A stretch of DNA of 64,000 nucleotides from Fuerstiella sp041398845 (GCA_041398845.1 JAWKTZ010000011.1:1-64000); one strand, 5' to 3'. Shown: positions 1 through 9,292, numbered from the stretch's first letter. Program-made: numbers and translations. The notes: generated from the sequence alone by a model not told the origin.

Positions 1-91
1 CGATTGTCAATAGGCGATTCGTGGGGTGGAGCGAGAGTGAGAAGTGGGTGGCTTGGATTTCTGAATCATGATGTGCTGCCCCCGACGACTG

Positions 92-123
92 GCCGATTTT
101 CGTGGCATTTTGCCACGATCGGC
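92..123 (-). terminator. Stem-loop downstream of the IS1380 transposase
   Basis: GCCGAT and CGTGGCA on the left pair with TGCCACG and ATCGGC on the right, giving 13 pairs with a three-base bulge and a three-base loop. It lies about 60 bases past the stop of the minus-strand transposase gene. There is no clear T run, so a terminator role is only possible. Confidence 0.3.
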
Positions 124-181
124 GCGTACTTTCAGACACGACGTCGGCCCAACCGATTTCGGAGCGTTGGCGAATGAGCGG

Positions 182-1705
182 TTATTTGAGCAGAAATGGT
201 GCGAACGGTATGCGGGCTCGGTTGCTGCGACTGCGTCCCGTGTCGGCGGGAAGAAGATTCAGTCCGCGCCAGACTTCGCGAAGTTCAAACACGTGTTGCC
301 TGACGGCATTGGCAGCTTGCGTCAGCAGATCCGCGCCGGGCCAGTGGCTGGCCACCTTGAACCAGATACGACGGTGGCTTGCCTGCACCAACGCGCCGAC
401 TTTGAACAGTCGAACGCGCGCGGTGCCAACTTCCATCTTCCGAAGTTCGGGTGTTTGTGCATTCGCTTCGCGGAACAGAGCGTACAGCAAATACGCCAGA
501 ACGTGGGTCATCATTTTTTGACCGTTGGCGAGAAAACGATGTGAACTCAGGCGGTCCATCTGCAGTCCGTTTTTCAATTCGCCGATCGGTCGTTCGGGAA
601 CGTTGCCGCGCTGAACATAGAACCCGCGATAGATTCCGCCGGGATTGCCCGACATGTTGGTGATGACGTAACGAATGTTTGTGCCACCTGTTTTTGTGAT
701 CTCGGTTTTCACAACGATGCGTCGCGCGTGCGGCCACGACTTCGCTTTGTAGTCTTCAAAGGCGTGAAACGTCTGCACCTCACGGCGGCCCGTCATCCAC
801 CACAACAGACGCGCGTTGTCGACCAGTTCAAGCTCGGAAACCCTTTGTTTTAAGGTGTTATTCGTGGCATAGCCGAATGCGAACAACAGTCCCTGGTGTT
901 CGCAGTAGTCGTACATTTCCGGCCCCGCGACACCGTTGTCGCCGCGCACAAAGATCGTGATGTCCGGCCAGTGAGCTCGCATGCGTTCGACGATTCGTTG
1001 AATCATCTCGACGGCTCCCAACCCCGCGTGCGCGGTTCCGTGACGAAGCCACGCACCCAGCGGCATGCCCGTTTCGCCTTCGAAGATCATCATCGGAAAA
1101 TATTGATGCTGATCATAGTGTCCGTGAAAAAGGGAGAGCTGCTGCTGGCCATGAGTCGGATCGTCGGTGGGATCAAGATCGATGATGATGTGCGCGGGCC
1201 GCTGTTTGCGAGTTCTGACAAACACGTCAATGAGGAAGTCGTTCAACGCGTTAATGCGTTCCACCTGAGCGTTGCGAACTTCGAAGATGACGTCGCGATC
1301 TTCGATCGGCTTTTCACATTCACGGCGCGTGAACGAATGCAGAAACCGATTAATGGTCGACCCGCTGGCCAGCGAACTTTCGTCTCGCGGATCTTTTCCA
1401 ACAATTGTTTTGAACAGCGGATCGTCGCGCAGCAACTGAGCATCATTGCCATCCGGATAGCCGGCGAGAATCTGATACACCTGCTGCGTGAGAATGCTTT
1501 CCGCGCTGTGCGTCACAAACAGCGACGACCTGGGATCGGGTAACCGACTGGCGGCTTCGGCCAGAATTCCCAGTTGCCGATCCAGTTCCCGAATCGGCAA
1601 CAACCCGGCATCACTGACGACATTTCCGCCGTCGAAACTCATGGTCACCTGTTGCCGACCAACTTCAAATAACTCCAACTGTTCCGTACACTGTGTCTCT
1701 GACAT
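182..1705 (-). CDS. IS1380 family transposase
   Basis: This 507-residue protein matches the DDE transposases of the IS1380 family, which cut and paste their own element. The N-terminus has the typical SFDGGNVVSDAGLLPIRELD block, then a DPRDESSLASGSTINRF segment, a first catalytic-type aspartate in HIIIDLDPTDDPTHG (around residue 176), a second in FVRGDNGVAGPEMY (around residue 255), and a C-terminal block including ERPIGELKNGLQMDRLSSHRF that would hold the glutamate. The length is in the normal range for the family and there is no internal stop or frameshift, so the gene is probably functional. The start at 1705 gives the N-terminus expected for the family. Several long open frames on the other strand are shadows of it. 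Confidence 0.93.
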   Translation of the reverse strand: MSETQCTEQLELFEVGRQQVTMSFDGGNVVSDAGLLPIRELDRQLGILAEAASRLPDPRSSLFVTHSAESILTQQVYQILAGYPDGNDAQLLRDDPLFKTIVGKDPRDESSLASGSTINRFLHSFTRRECEKPIEDRDVIFEVRNAQVERINALNDFLIDVFVRTRKQRPAHIIIDLDPTDDPTHGQQQLSLFHGHYDQHQYFPMMIFEGETGMPLGAWLRHGTAHAGLGAVEMIQRIVERMRAHWPDITIFVRGDNGVAGPEMYDYCEHQGLLFAFGYATNNTLKQRVSELELVDNARLLWWMTGRREVQTFHAFEDYKAKSWPHARRIVVKTEITKTGGTNIRYVITNMSGNPGGIYRGFYVQRGNVPERPIGELKNGLQMDRLSSHRFLANGQKMMTHVLAYLLYALFREANAQTPELRKMEVGTARVRLFKVGALVQASHRRIWFKVASHWPGADLLTQAANAVRQHVFELREVWRGLNLLPADTGRSRSNRARIPFAPFLLK

Positions 1706-1792
1706 CGGACGCCTCCCGTGCTGATGAAGTGAATGTTTTTTCCACCCTTCTTACGCACGAGGAGGCGATTGCGTTGAAAGATGGTGCGCAAT

Positions 1793-1942
1793 TCAGGCTA
1801 GCCCTAACTCCACAGACGGGGTCCCTCCCTGCGTCAGATCGAGACTTGAAAGCTCCTGAGCAATGGGCTTTCCAAACTGACTAACGCATATCAAAATCAC
1901 CGGAACCACTATCAGCATCGGAATCAGAATATCTCTCTTCAT
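1793..1942 (-). CDS. Hypothetical small single-pass membrane peptide
   Basis: This is a possible 49-residue protein starting MKRDILIPMLIVVPVIL. It has a basic N-terminus followed by one hydrophobic stretch of about 17 residues, then a short polar tail. It lies about 50 bases downstream of a minus-strand gene remnant on the same strand and just before the IS1380 element, so it may be the surviving end of a damaged operon. I do not recognise it. The length is too short to exclude chance, and no strong ribosome binding site is visible. Confidence 0.25.
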   Translation of the reverse strand: MKRDILIPMLIVVPVILICVSQFGKPIAQELSSLDLTQGGTPSVELGLA

Positions 1943-1991
1943 GGTTCTTGACCCAGTGAAACACAACGCTACCACTCTCAGTGTCCCGGTG

Positions 1992-2741
1992 TCACTTCCG
2001 GATTTTCAGTATCCAAAACGCCAGTAGCAACAACATAACAATCAGATTTGCCGAAATCCACAATGAGCTGCTTCCCAGGCCATCGCGATGTACTGGCGAC
2101 TTTCGCGATGTTGAAGATTCCACAAATTGCCCCACGCCCGATTCGATACCTTCTTTCGTGACGCGAGAAATCGCCACTGGCTCATCAGCACGACGATCTA
2201 TCACAAAAGTCCCCGGCCAGGCCTCATTCAACGAATGATAAGAGAACTCGTGGGAATCGGGGGAAACGAGATTCAAATCCTGCCAACGAAAAGAAAGCTT
2301 GTATTTGGCAGACTTGTTCCCACCTTTATGGACAACGTCAGACGTAAATGTGATCGGAATCCAAATTCCGTCTCGATTCGACCATTCGGCCGCACTATGG
2401 ACGACGGGCCACCTTTTTGGCTCACCATTTTCACCGGGCTCGGCCATGACCGACGTTTCGCACGTCCATCCCCTCGCCGGATCAATGGTGGAAGAACGAT
2501 GGAACGCCCGTGACTCGAAGACCAGGTCAACTTTCCCGTCGTCGCGAGCGATCACGTACACCTCGTCAGACCTTCCGGCCCAGAACTCAACAACTTCCGA
2601 CATTGAATGCCCGCGTTGAATGTCCATGTGTGTATACATCCCGACGGCGTCAGCATCGACTTCAAACACGTCCGGAAGAGTATGGCGGTGTGTTGGAGGA
2701 AACAGTTCAATGTTGCAACTGATCTGCGGGTCGGCAATGTG
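1992..2741 (-). pseudogene. LolA-like/hypothetical membrane-anchored protein, N-terminally truncated
   Basis: About 250 codons on the minus strand read like the C-terminal part of a real protein. They have alternating beta-type segments (for example GIWIPITFTSDV and KYKLSFRWQDLNLV) as in LolA-fold lipoprotein-sorting-like proteins common in planctomycetes, and end in a single transmembrane helix (LWISANLIVMLLLLAFWIL) with a basic tail. Upstream of about 2741 the frame stays open, but the residues turn into an obvious antisense shadow of the plus-strand glycosyltransferase remnant. The native N-terminus therefore appears to be missing. An internal ATG at 2639 could still allow a 215-residue product. 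Fold assignment is weak; truncation is inferred from the change of character at 2710-2760. Confidence 0.5.
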
Positions 2742-3548
2742 AATCAACTTCAGTTGGGAATGCTGGGTGTCACGTTGGTTCTTCTGCGGACAGGACCGCT
2801 GAACTTTCGAGACATCGCTGTAGCCGCGTGGTTCACGTTGTGCCTGGCATTCAAGCCGAGCCTGGTGTGGTGCGTGGTGCTGGTGGTTTTTGACGCCTGG
2901 CTCGCGGGACGCCACACTCAGTTGAAGCGTCTGGCGATTGGCGGGTTCATTGGAACCGTTTCTGCCATGATCCTGTCCATGCCATGGTTTACGATTCGGG
3001 ACTGGCTGGAATGGAGTTGCTCCGTCTGGAATCTGCCGGACGAAATCATCAGAACGGAAATCGGAAACATCTCGATCGCCATCACACTGATCGATCAAGG
3101 TTTGATTCCTCGCTGGCTGCCATGGCTGGTAAGTCTGGCTTTGGCTACCCTTGTCGCTGTGATCTCGAATTGCCATCGACAGCGATGTGGTTCTGCGGGC
3201 GACCTCAGCGTCGATGAGACTGCACATACCGCATTTATCCTGGCGATCGGTTGTCTGATTCCTCTGCTGATGTCCCGACTGATCTGGTACCATTATCTCG
3301 TCCTGGCCATCCCCTCGATGCTGATCATTATTTCGCGGATTGAAAATCTCATCCGTCGCGACCGTGTGCAGGCAGTTGCCTTGACCAGCCTTGTCCTGTG
3401 GAGCCTGCTGCTTTTGGGGATTGCCCCGGTCGACAATTATTTCTCTGCGGATGCTGTCGAACGAAGCGTGCGCGTTGCGTTTGCTGTCGCGTTTCTGCTG
3501 TCGATGACGTTGTGCTTTTTTCAGATTGGAGTGTCGGATGCGACCTGA
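2682..3548 (+). pseudogene. GT87-like polyprenol-phosphate-mannose-dependent glycosyltransferase, N-terminally truncated
   Basis: From about 2720 this strand encodes a very hydrophobic protein with seven or so membrane helices. The segment VGNVNQLQLGMLGVTLVLL followed by CLAFKPSLVW matches the characteristic GN/QxN...KP block of GT87 (DUF2029) integral-membrane glycosyltransferases. Members are normally about 400 residues, with several helices and a DF..Y motif before this block. Here that N-terminal portion is absent, and the first 13 or so residues after the ATG at 2682 look unrelated. The gene meets the truncated minus-strand neighbour head to head at about 2710-2760, so both probably lost their 5' ends in one deletion or inversion. 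The 3' end is intact and stops three bases short of the ggt stop codon. Confidence 0.6.
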
Positions 3549-3551
3549 AGC

Positions 3552-5273
3552 TTAGAACCCGGCAGGAACGCCGTGTTTTCTCGGGTCACTGCCGCCTTGT
3601 GGCCCGGTTGCTGACAACGCGGCCGCCTGGGCTGCGGCCAGACTGCGGGACCGCTTGACTACATGGCCACGATGTTCCAGTTCTTCACCGACGGCACTCT
3701 GAAGGTCTGGTTCCAGTAACAATTCATTCGGAAACCATTGATGATGAAACCTCGGCTGAGTGACGGCGGCTTCCGGAGTCATGTCAAACACAAGGTGATT
3801 TAAAACCGTCTGAATCGTGGCCGAAATAATTCTTGGGCCGCCCGACGCGCCGCTGGCAAACACGGCTTTGCCGTCGCGTACCACGATCGTGGGTGTCATG
3901 CTCGACAGCGGCTTCTTGCCAGCCGCAATCGCGTTTGCTTCGCTTTGCATCAAACCAAATGCGTTGGGCTCGCCCGGTCGAGCGGCAAAGTCGTCGATCT
4001 GATTATTCAGCAGGATGCCATATTCCGGGACGACGACAAAACTTCCGAATGTCAGATTAATAGTTTCCGTGCAGGCCACCGCATTGCCCTGATTGTCGAT
4101 GACAGAGAAGTGACTTGTTCCGGCGTCTGTGTTCGCCAAGAATCGCCCATAGGCGGCCGATGGTAGAGTCTTGTTGAGATCGATTCGGGCCGCGATGCGT
4201 TTGGCGTACTCTTCGCTGATCAGCTTCTGCACGGGGACATCCACGAAGTCTGTGTCACCCAGAAACTCGGCTCGATCAGCAAACGCATGCTTCATGGCTT
4301 CGGTCACCACGTGAATGTAGTCGGTTGAGTTATGCTTCAGAGAGTTCAGTGAAGTTGTTGAACGTTGTTCCCAGAATTCCAGCGTCTGCAATGTCTGCAG
4401 TAACGCGATTCCGCCGCTGGATGCGGGTGGCATGGTGTGGATCTGATGTCCGCGATAACCGTCCGACAGTGCCATGCGCACGATCGGAGTTGTCGCGGCC
4501 AGGTCGTCGAGTGTCAGGATGCCGTTATGAGCCGTCGAGGCAGCGACAATCGCTGTCGCCATTTCGCCCTCATAAAACCCGGCGGCGCCTTTGTCAGCAA
4601 TGATCTGCAGAGCTGCCAGTTGAGGCGAGTAGAATCGATCTCCGGATTTCCAGGCAACGCCATTGTTCAGATACTGTTTCCACAACAGTTCAAAGGCCTT
4701 TGAATACGTCGGATACTTTTGGAACCTGGGCACGGTCGACGACTGAACGGCCATGTCGTGTTGGTCAATCAGCACGCCTTGTCGAGCCAACCGAATCGCC
4801 GGCTGCAGAAGTTTCTTTAATGGTAACGACCCGTATTCCTTTGCCGCGAAACAAAGCCCCGCGACAGTGCCCGGAATGGCACATGCTTTCCCGCCGCGCA
4901 CACTACCGGATTCTCGCTGATCGGTTTCGGCAAGGTCTGCAAACATATCGCCCGTCGCCGCCGCGGGCGCTCGTTCACGATAATCCAGCGCCACGGCTGC
5001 CTGTTTGTCGGCGTTCCAGATGACCATAAACCCGCCGCCGCCAATTCCACAGCTCGCCGGCCGAACCACAGACAACGCAAACGATGTGGCGACAGCAGCA
5101 TCAACAACATTTCCACCCAGCCGCAGGATCTCTGCTCCCGCTTCGCTGGCGGCCGGGTGATCAGCCGCCACAACGCCGTGAGGAAAAACGGTGGGAGCCT
5201 GTGCCTGTGTTGGTGAAGGTCGCCCCAAACCGACAATGAGAAGAAGTATCAACATTCTATGGAAAACTTTCAT
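3552..5273 (-). CDS. ggt: Gamma-glutamyltransferase
   Basis: This 573-residue enzyme of the Ntn-hydrolase superfamily hydrolyses or transfers the gamma-glutamyl group of glutathione and related compounds in the periplasm. An N-terminal signal peptide (MKVFHRMLILLLIVGLG, processed after about residue 24) supports export. The proenzyme is expected to cleave itself before Thr386 in DAGTSHFSV, which becomes the nucleophile of the small subunit. Also visible are the substrate-binding CTETINLTFGS segment, the lid-region VPEYGILLNNQIDDF and the GGPRIISATIQTVLN block. The ATG at 5273 was chosen because it starts the signal peptide; an earlier in-frame start would bury it. The gene is convergent with the GT87 remnant and divergent from selA. 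Confidence 0.93.
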   Translation of the reverse strand: MKVFHRMLILLLIVGLGRPSPTQAQAPTVFPHGVVAADHPAASEAGAEILRLGGNVVDAAVATSFALSVVRPASCGIGGGGFMVIWNADKQAAVALDYRERAPAAATGDMFADLAETDQRESGSVRGGKACAIPGTVAGLCFAAKEYGSLPLKKLLQPAIRLARQGVLIDQHDMAVQSSTVPRFQKYPTYSKAFELLWKQYLNNGVAWKSGDRFYSPQLAALQIIADKGAAGFYEGEMATAIVAASTAHNGILTLDDLAATTPIVRMALSDGYRGHQIHTMPPASSGGIALLQTLQTLEFWEQRSTTSLNSLKHNSTDYIHVVTEAMKHAFADRAEFLGDTDFVDVPVQKLISEEYAKRIAARIDLNKTLPSAAYGRFLANTDAGTSHFSVIDNQGNAVACTETINLTFGSFVVVPEYGILLNNQIDDFAARPGEPNAFGLMQSEANAIAAGKKPLSSMTPTIVVRDGKAVFASGASGGPRIISATIQTVLNHLVFDMTPEAAVTQPRFHHQWFPNELLLEPDLQSAVGEELEHRGHVVKRSRSLAAAQAAALSATGPQGGSDPRKHGVPAGF

Positions 5274-5415
5274 CACACGATCATCCCAAAAAGCAGAGCG
5301 ACCCACATTCAAACAACAAACAGCGAACACCGTCCTTCACTGACACTGCGATTCATCCGTGGTAATGTATACCATCCGTGGTAAAAACTCCGAGCCACTT
5401 CTGCATCCGTCCGCC

Positions 5416-6813
5416 ATGAACACCGCCAATAATCTAAGCCACCTGCCATCCGTGGACGAAATTCTTCGTCAGCCGGAAATCATTGCTCTCAGCCGGTGTG
5501 CTCGTCAGCAACTTGTGATCTGGATTCGTTCAGCCGTCGACGATTGTCGCAGCGAAATTCTGGCCGGAGTTGATTTTGATCCCGCGGCTGCTCTGCGGTT
5601 TGTCCTGCAGCGAACCGTGCGGCGTGTGCGAGCCGAAGATGGACGCCGACAACAACCCGTGATCAATGCCACGGGAATTCTGCTGCACACGAACTTAGGG
5701 CGAGCTCCCCTGGCTCAACGCGCAGTTCAACGGATGCAGGAATCGGCCGGCTATGCAAATGTTGAAATGAATCTGCACACCGGTAAACGAAATCACCGCG
5801 GCGAACGAGTCTGCCAGTTGCTGCAACAATTAACGACCGCCGAAGACGCGGCCGTGGTGAACAACTGTGCGGCGGCTACGATGTTGGTGTTGCAGGCGAT
5901 GGCGTCGGGCAGGGAAGTGATCGTCTCCCGCGGGCAGCTTGTTGAAATCGGAGGCGGCTATCGTCTGCCCGAAGTGTTTGCCGCGTCCGGAGCCATCCTG
6001 AAAGAAGTGGGCACGACCAACCGTACGTATCTTCGAGACTACGAAAATGCGATCGGTGAACGTACGGGAGCGATTATTCGAGTTCACCGGAGCAACTTTT
6101 TTCAGGGAGGCTTTGTGACGGAGCCCGACATCGCCGATCTGGTCGCGTTGGGAAAACAGCACAACATCCCCGTCATCGACGATCTGGGCAGCGGCTGTAT
6201 TCAGAACCTGTCTGCTTACGGACTGCAGGAACCGACGGTTGGTCAAAGCGTTGCAGCCGGTGCCGACCTGACTTTGTTCAGCGGCGATAAATTGTTCGGA
6301 GGTCCTCAGGCTGGAATCATTGTCGGTAAATCCAGCCATGTCGAAATGCTGCGTCGCCATCCCATGATGCGTGCGTTGCGAGTCGACAAGGTCACGCTGG
6401 CGGCAATCGAAGCGACGGCAGAAATTCACCTGTCGGAAAACGCAGCCGCACAGCTTCCCTTGCTGCAGATGTTGTCGAAGTCGGCCGACGATGTTCGAGC
6501 AATCGGTGAGCGCGCACTGAGTCGTCTGGCACGGAAGTCTGACAACGTCGCGATTGATCTGAGCGAATGTGTGTCCGAAGTTGGCGGCGGTTCGGTTCCG
6601 GGATCTCAGATTCCCAGCTTCGGTCTCAGGATTCAAAGCACCAGCAGCGACGCGATTGCCGCGAAACTCAGAAGCGGGTCCCCTTCCATTCTTGGCCGTA
6701 TTCAGGACGGCTGTGTGATTCTGGATCTGCGAACGGTTCAGGAATCGCAGTTGCAACCTTTGATCGACCGGCTTGTTCAGGTTCTGCAAAGCGAAACTTC
6801 TGATGAAGCATGA
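5416..6813 (+). CDS. selA: L-seryl-tRNA(Sec) selenium transferase
   Basis: SelA is a cytosolic PLP enzyme that converts seryl-tRNA(Sec) to selenocysteyl-tRNA(Sec) using selenophosphate. The 465-residue product has the expected N-terminal helical region (LPSVDEILRQPEI), the INATGILLHTNLGRAPL block, the AAVVNNCAAAT motif, the PLP-phosphate region VIDDLGSGC and the Schiff-base lysine Lys292 in LFSGDKLFGGPQAG (Lys295 in E. coli). Length is normal. The ATG at 5416 fits family N-termini; the longer open frame upstream contributes non-homologous residues. The stop overlaps the start of selD by 11 bases, implying coupled translation, and the tRNA-Sec gene follows about 2.4 kb downstream, which makes the assignment very safe. 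Confidence 0.96.
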   Translation: MNTANNLSHLPSVDEILRQPEIIALSRCARQQLVIWIRSAVDDCRSEILAGVDFDPAAALRFVLQRTVRRVRAEDGRRQQPVINATGILLHTNLGRAPLAQRAVQRMQESAGYANVEMNLHTGKRNHRGERVCQLLQQLTTAEDAAVVNNCAAATMLVLQAMASGREVIVSRGQLVEIGGGYRLPEVFAASGAILKEVGTTNRTYLRDYENAIGERTGAIIRVHRSNFFQGGFVTEPDIADLVALGKQHNIPVIDDLGSGCIQNLSAYGLQEPTVGQSVAAGADLTLFSGDKLFGGPQAGIIVGKSSHVEMLRRHPMMRALRVDKVTLAAIEATAEIHLSENAAAQLPLLQMLSKSADDVRAIGERALSRLARKSDNVAIDLSECVSEVGGGSVPGSQIPSFGLRIQSTSSDAIAAKLRSGSPSILGRIQDGCVILDLRTVQESQLQPLIDRLVQVLQSETSDEA

Positions 6814-9022
6814 CGTCACGGACGAAAGGCTTGCCGCGAAGCACATTGTCCTGTTGGGAGTCGGCCACACCAACGCGCACATCGTGCGTCAATGGGGCAT
6901 GCATTCGCTGCCGGATACCGATCTTACGTGCATTTCTGACAATGCCATTGCCACATATTCCGGTATGCTGCCTGCCGTGCTGGCTCAACAGTTGCCGCAA
7001 CGCGACATGCAGATTGATCTGGTGAGGCTTTGTGCTTCGGTCGGGGCAAGGCTGATCGTGGGCACGGTGACAGGGCTCGACCAGACGCGACAGTTGCTGC
7101 ATTTTGCCGAGCGTCCTTCGATTCCCTTTGACGTGCTGTCCGTCGGCATTGGGTCCGTTCCCACAGTGGCCGGTGTTCAGATCGAAGGCGATTCATTGCT
7201 GAAGATCAAACCCATGCAAACGTTTCTGGAACGTTTATCAGCCGCTGTTGATCGCGCGTCTCAGGTCGCCGCGACCAACCACAATTCACTGAAAATCGTC
7301 ATCGCCGGCAGTGGTGCTGCGGGCATCGAAATTACGTTTTGCCTGCCCGAGTTTCTGCGTCGCCGGACAAAATTGCCCTTCCAGATTCAATTGATCACTC
7401 GCAGCGCAGAAATTCTTCCCGGCGCTATTCCGTCACTGCGCCGTCGAGCCGAACAGGAACTGCAGCGGCGAGACGTTTCGGTCGTGAAGTCTGCCACCAT
7501 TGATCGAGTCTGTGATCGGGGAGTCACGCTGCGCGATGGCACGATGATTGAAGCGGATGTCGTCATCTGGGCGACGGGCGCGAGTCCCCCGGAACTTCTC
7601 CAGTGCCTGAATTTACCGGTTGACGAACGAGGCTTTCTGGCGACTGACAGCACGCTTCGTTCCACGTCCGGTCTGCCGATCTTTGCCGTCGGCGATACGG
7701 GCACCATCATCAGTGAAAAACTCCCCAAAGCCGGCGTTTACGCCGTGCGTCAGGGCCCGATCTTATGGGATAACGTTCAGGCCGTGCTGGCAAATCAGCC
7801 GCTGACTCACTACGAACCACAACGCTCATTTCTGAAACTTCTGAATACCGGAGACGGTCGAGCGATTGGCGAATGGAAGAATTTTAGCTTCGGCGGTCGC
7901 TGGGTCATGAAGCTGAAACATCGCATTGACTCGAAGTTCATGCAGATGTATCGGGTGCCGGATGTGACGGATGGTGATGTCGTCACCATGCAATGCAAAG
8001 GCTGCGGCTGCAAACTTGGCGGCGACATCCTTGGACAGGTGCTGCGAAGTTCAGCGAGTCCGAGTGAATCCCCTGTCCCATTTGATTCAGCAGCCACGAC
8101 GACATCACTCGACGATGCAGCCGTCATTGAAACCGGCAATGGCAGGATGCTGGCTTCAACCGATTTCTTCACCAATCCTGTTGACGATGCCTTTCTGTTC
8201 GGTCGCATTGCAGCGCTACACTCCGCCAGTGACATCGTTGCCATGGGAGCGACCGCGACATCAGCGTTGGCAAACGTCGTGGTGCCTGTCGGTGACCCGA
8301 TTTCTCAGCAACGGGCACTGAATGATTTCCTGGCGGGAGCTCGCCTTGAGTTCTCTGCGATGGGAGCTGACATCGCAGGTGGCCACACGATCGTCGGGCC
8401 TCGCTGGGAAGCCGGATTCACGGTCATTGGTGACCCGCCTGTGAGAGGCCTGTTGCAAAAGCAGAACCTTCAATGTGGCGATATTCTGTGCATCACCAAG
8501 CCGCTGGGGATTGGTGTCCTGTTAGCCGCGCATATGCGAAATCAGTGTCACGCCCACGACTACGAATTGTTGATTGAAGTCATGCTTCAGCGACAGCACG
8601 CATTGGCAACACTAGCCACAGACTGCGGTATTACAGCCGCCACCGACATCACGGGCTTCGGGCTTGCCGGCCACCTTGTCGAGATGCTGAAAGCCAGCCA
8701 CAAGTGTGCGTCATTGAAACTCAGCAGTATTCCTCTGCTTTCCGGAGTGGCCCGAGCTCTCAACAGCGGAATCGAAAGCTCTCTGGCACCTCAGAATCGT
8801 TATGTCGAGCATTTGATGAATGCGTCTGACGATTTGAAGGCACTCCCGGAATACAAGGTCTTGTTCGATCCTCAAACATGCGGAGGCCTTTTGCTGGGCG
8901 TGCCGCCGAATGCCGTGGATCAATTCAAACAGTCTCTGAGCAACGCCGGAATCGGCTCATCGTTTCGCGTCGGTGAAGTCCGTGAACAGGTTGCCGCCCA
9001 ACCACTCATTGAGGTTCATTGA
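6803..9022 (+). CDS. selD: Selenide, water dikinase fused to an NADH-dehydrogenase-like FAD oxidoreductase
   Basis: This 739-residue protein is a fusion. Residues 12-380 form a pyridine-nucleotide/FAD oxidoreductase of NDH-2 type, with Rossmann motifs VLLGVGHTNAHIV and IVIAGSGAAGIEI and the FAD-contacting PIFAVGDTG. Residues 395-735 are selenophosphate synthetase, which makes selenophosphate from selenide and ATP for SelA. The catalytic GCGCK motif has Cys401 and Lys404, so the active-site residue is cysteine, not selenocysteine. The ATP/metal region TTTSLDDAAVI and the later TDITGFGLAGHL block are intact. Such fusions are known in several bacterial groups, and the flavoprotein half has been suggested to supply reduced selenium. 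The start overlaps selA by 11 bases. Confidence 0.94.
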   Translation: MKHDVTDERLAAKHIVLLGVGHTNAHIVRQWGMHSLPDTDLTCISDNAIATYSGMLPAVLAQQLPQRDMQIDLVRLCASVGARLIVGTVTGLDQTRQLLHFAERPSIPFDVLSVGIGSVPTVAGVQIEGDSLLKIKPMQTFLERLSAAVDRASQVAATNHNSLKIVIAGSGAAGIEITFCLPEFLRRRTKLPFQIQLITRSAEILPGAIPSLRRRAEQELQRRDVSVVKSATIDRVCDRGVTLRDGTMIEADVVIWATGASPPELLQCLNLPVDERGFLATDSTLRSTSGLPIFAVGDTGTIISEKLPKAGVYAVRQGPILWDNVQAVLANQPLTHYEPQRSFLKLLNTGDGRAIGEWKNFSFGGRWVMKLKHRIDSKFMQMYRVPDVTDGDVVTMQCKGCGCKLGGDILGQVLRSSASPSESPVPFDSAATTTSLDDAAVIETGNGRMLASTDFFTNPVDDAFLFGRIAALHSASDIVAMGATATSALANVVVPVGDPISQQRALNDFLAGARLEFSAMGADIAGGHTIVGPRWEAGFTVIGDPPVRGLLQKQNLQCGDILCITKPLGIGVLLAAHMRNQCHAHDYELLIEVMLQRQHALATLATDCGITAATDITGFGLAGHLVEMLKASHKCASLKLSSIPLLSGVARALNSGIESSLAPQNRYVEHLMNASDDLKALPEYKVLFDPQTCGGLLLGVPPNAVDQFKQSLSNAGIGSSFRVGEVREQVAAQPLIEVH

Positions 9023-9170
9023 CTCAACAAAAGTGGATGCCCGTGTTCTTTGAGGATAAGTGGTCAACGCATTTTTGGATCCGCAGCCATCGTGATTCTC
9101 AATTTCTACGAAGTCCCTGCGAAACCACGGATTGAATGCGTCGCCGTTTGTCCATACGATCCCGAATTCC

Positions 9171-9263
9171 GGAAGTGATTGCGGTCTGGTGATCGTCGCG
9201 GTCTTCAAAACCGTTGAGTGGTGTTAACGCATCACTGGTGGGTTCGATTCCCATCCACTTCCG
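9171..9263 (+). tRNA. selC: tRNA-Sec (anticodon TCA)
   Basis: The 93-nt sequence folds as a bacterial selenocysteine tRNA. GGAAGTG pairs with CACTTCC in the acceptor stem, the D arm is long (GCGGT...GTCGC around TGGTGA), and the anticodon stem GCGGT/ACCGT encloses CTTCAAA with anticodon TCA. The long variable arm is a 7-bp stem AGTGGTG/CATCACT with loop TTAACG. The T arm is GTGGG-TTCGATT-CCCAT and the discriminator is G. The eighth acceptor pair is an A-C mismatch rather than a Watson-Crick pair, and the ninth pair is G-U, as reported for E. coli tRNA-Sec. CCA is not encoded (CTT follows). It lies 148 bases after selD on the same strand. Confidence 0.96.
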
Positions 9264-9292
9264 CTTGACCATAAGCCGCACGGGTCACTGAA

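Larger units (their letters stand above)
35..1758 (-). mobile_element. IS1380-type insertion sequence (ends tentative)
   Basis: A complete transposase gene of IS1380 type occupies most of this interval. The bounds rest on an imperfect inverted repeat: GAAGTGGGTGG at about 41-51 on the left, and GAA-GGGTGG read inward from about 1741-1751 on the right. This pair is short and gapped, so the true ends and any target-site duplication remain unresolved. The element lies beside two truncated genes that meet head to head, which fits a rearrangement-prone spot. The transposase is certain; the ends are a guess. Confidence 0.45.

Noticed and set aside
896..1543. 215-codon plus-strand open frame
   Set aside because: It is an antisense shadow of the IS1380 transposase, which has clear family motifs on the other strand.
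5830..6882. 350-codon minus-strand open frame
   Set aside because: Lies entirely opposite selA and the start of selD; no protein-like motifs.
9023..9170. UGA-containing selenoprotein gene near the sel locus
   Set aside because: No frame with a family-like Cys/Sec context and in-frame TGA could be seen between selD and tRNA-Sec.
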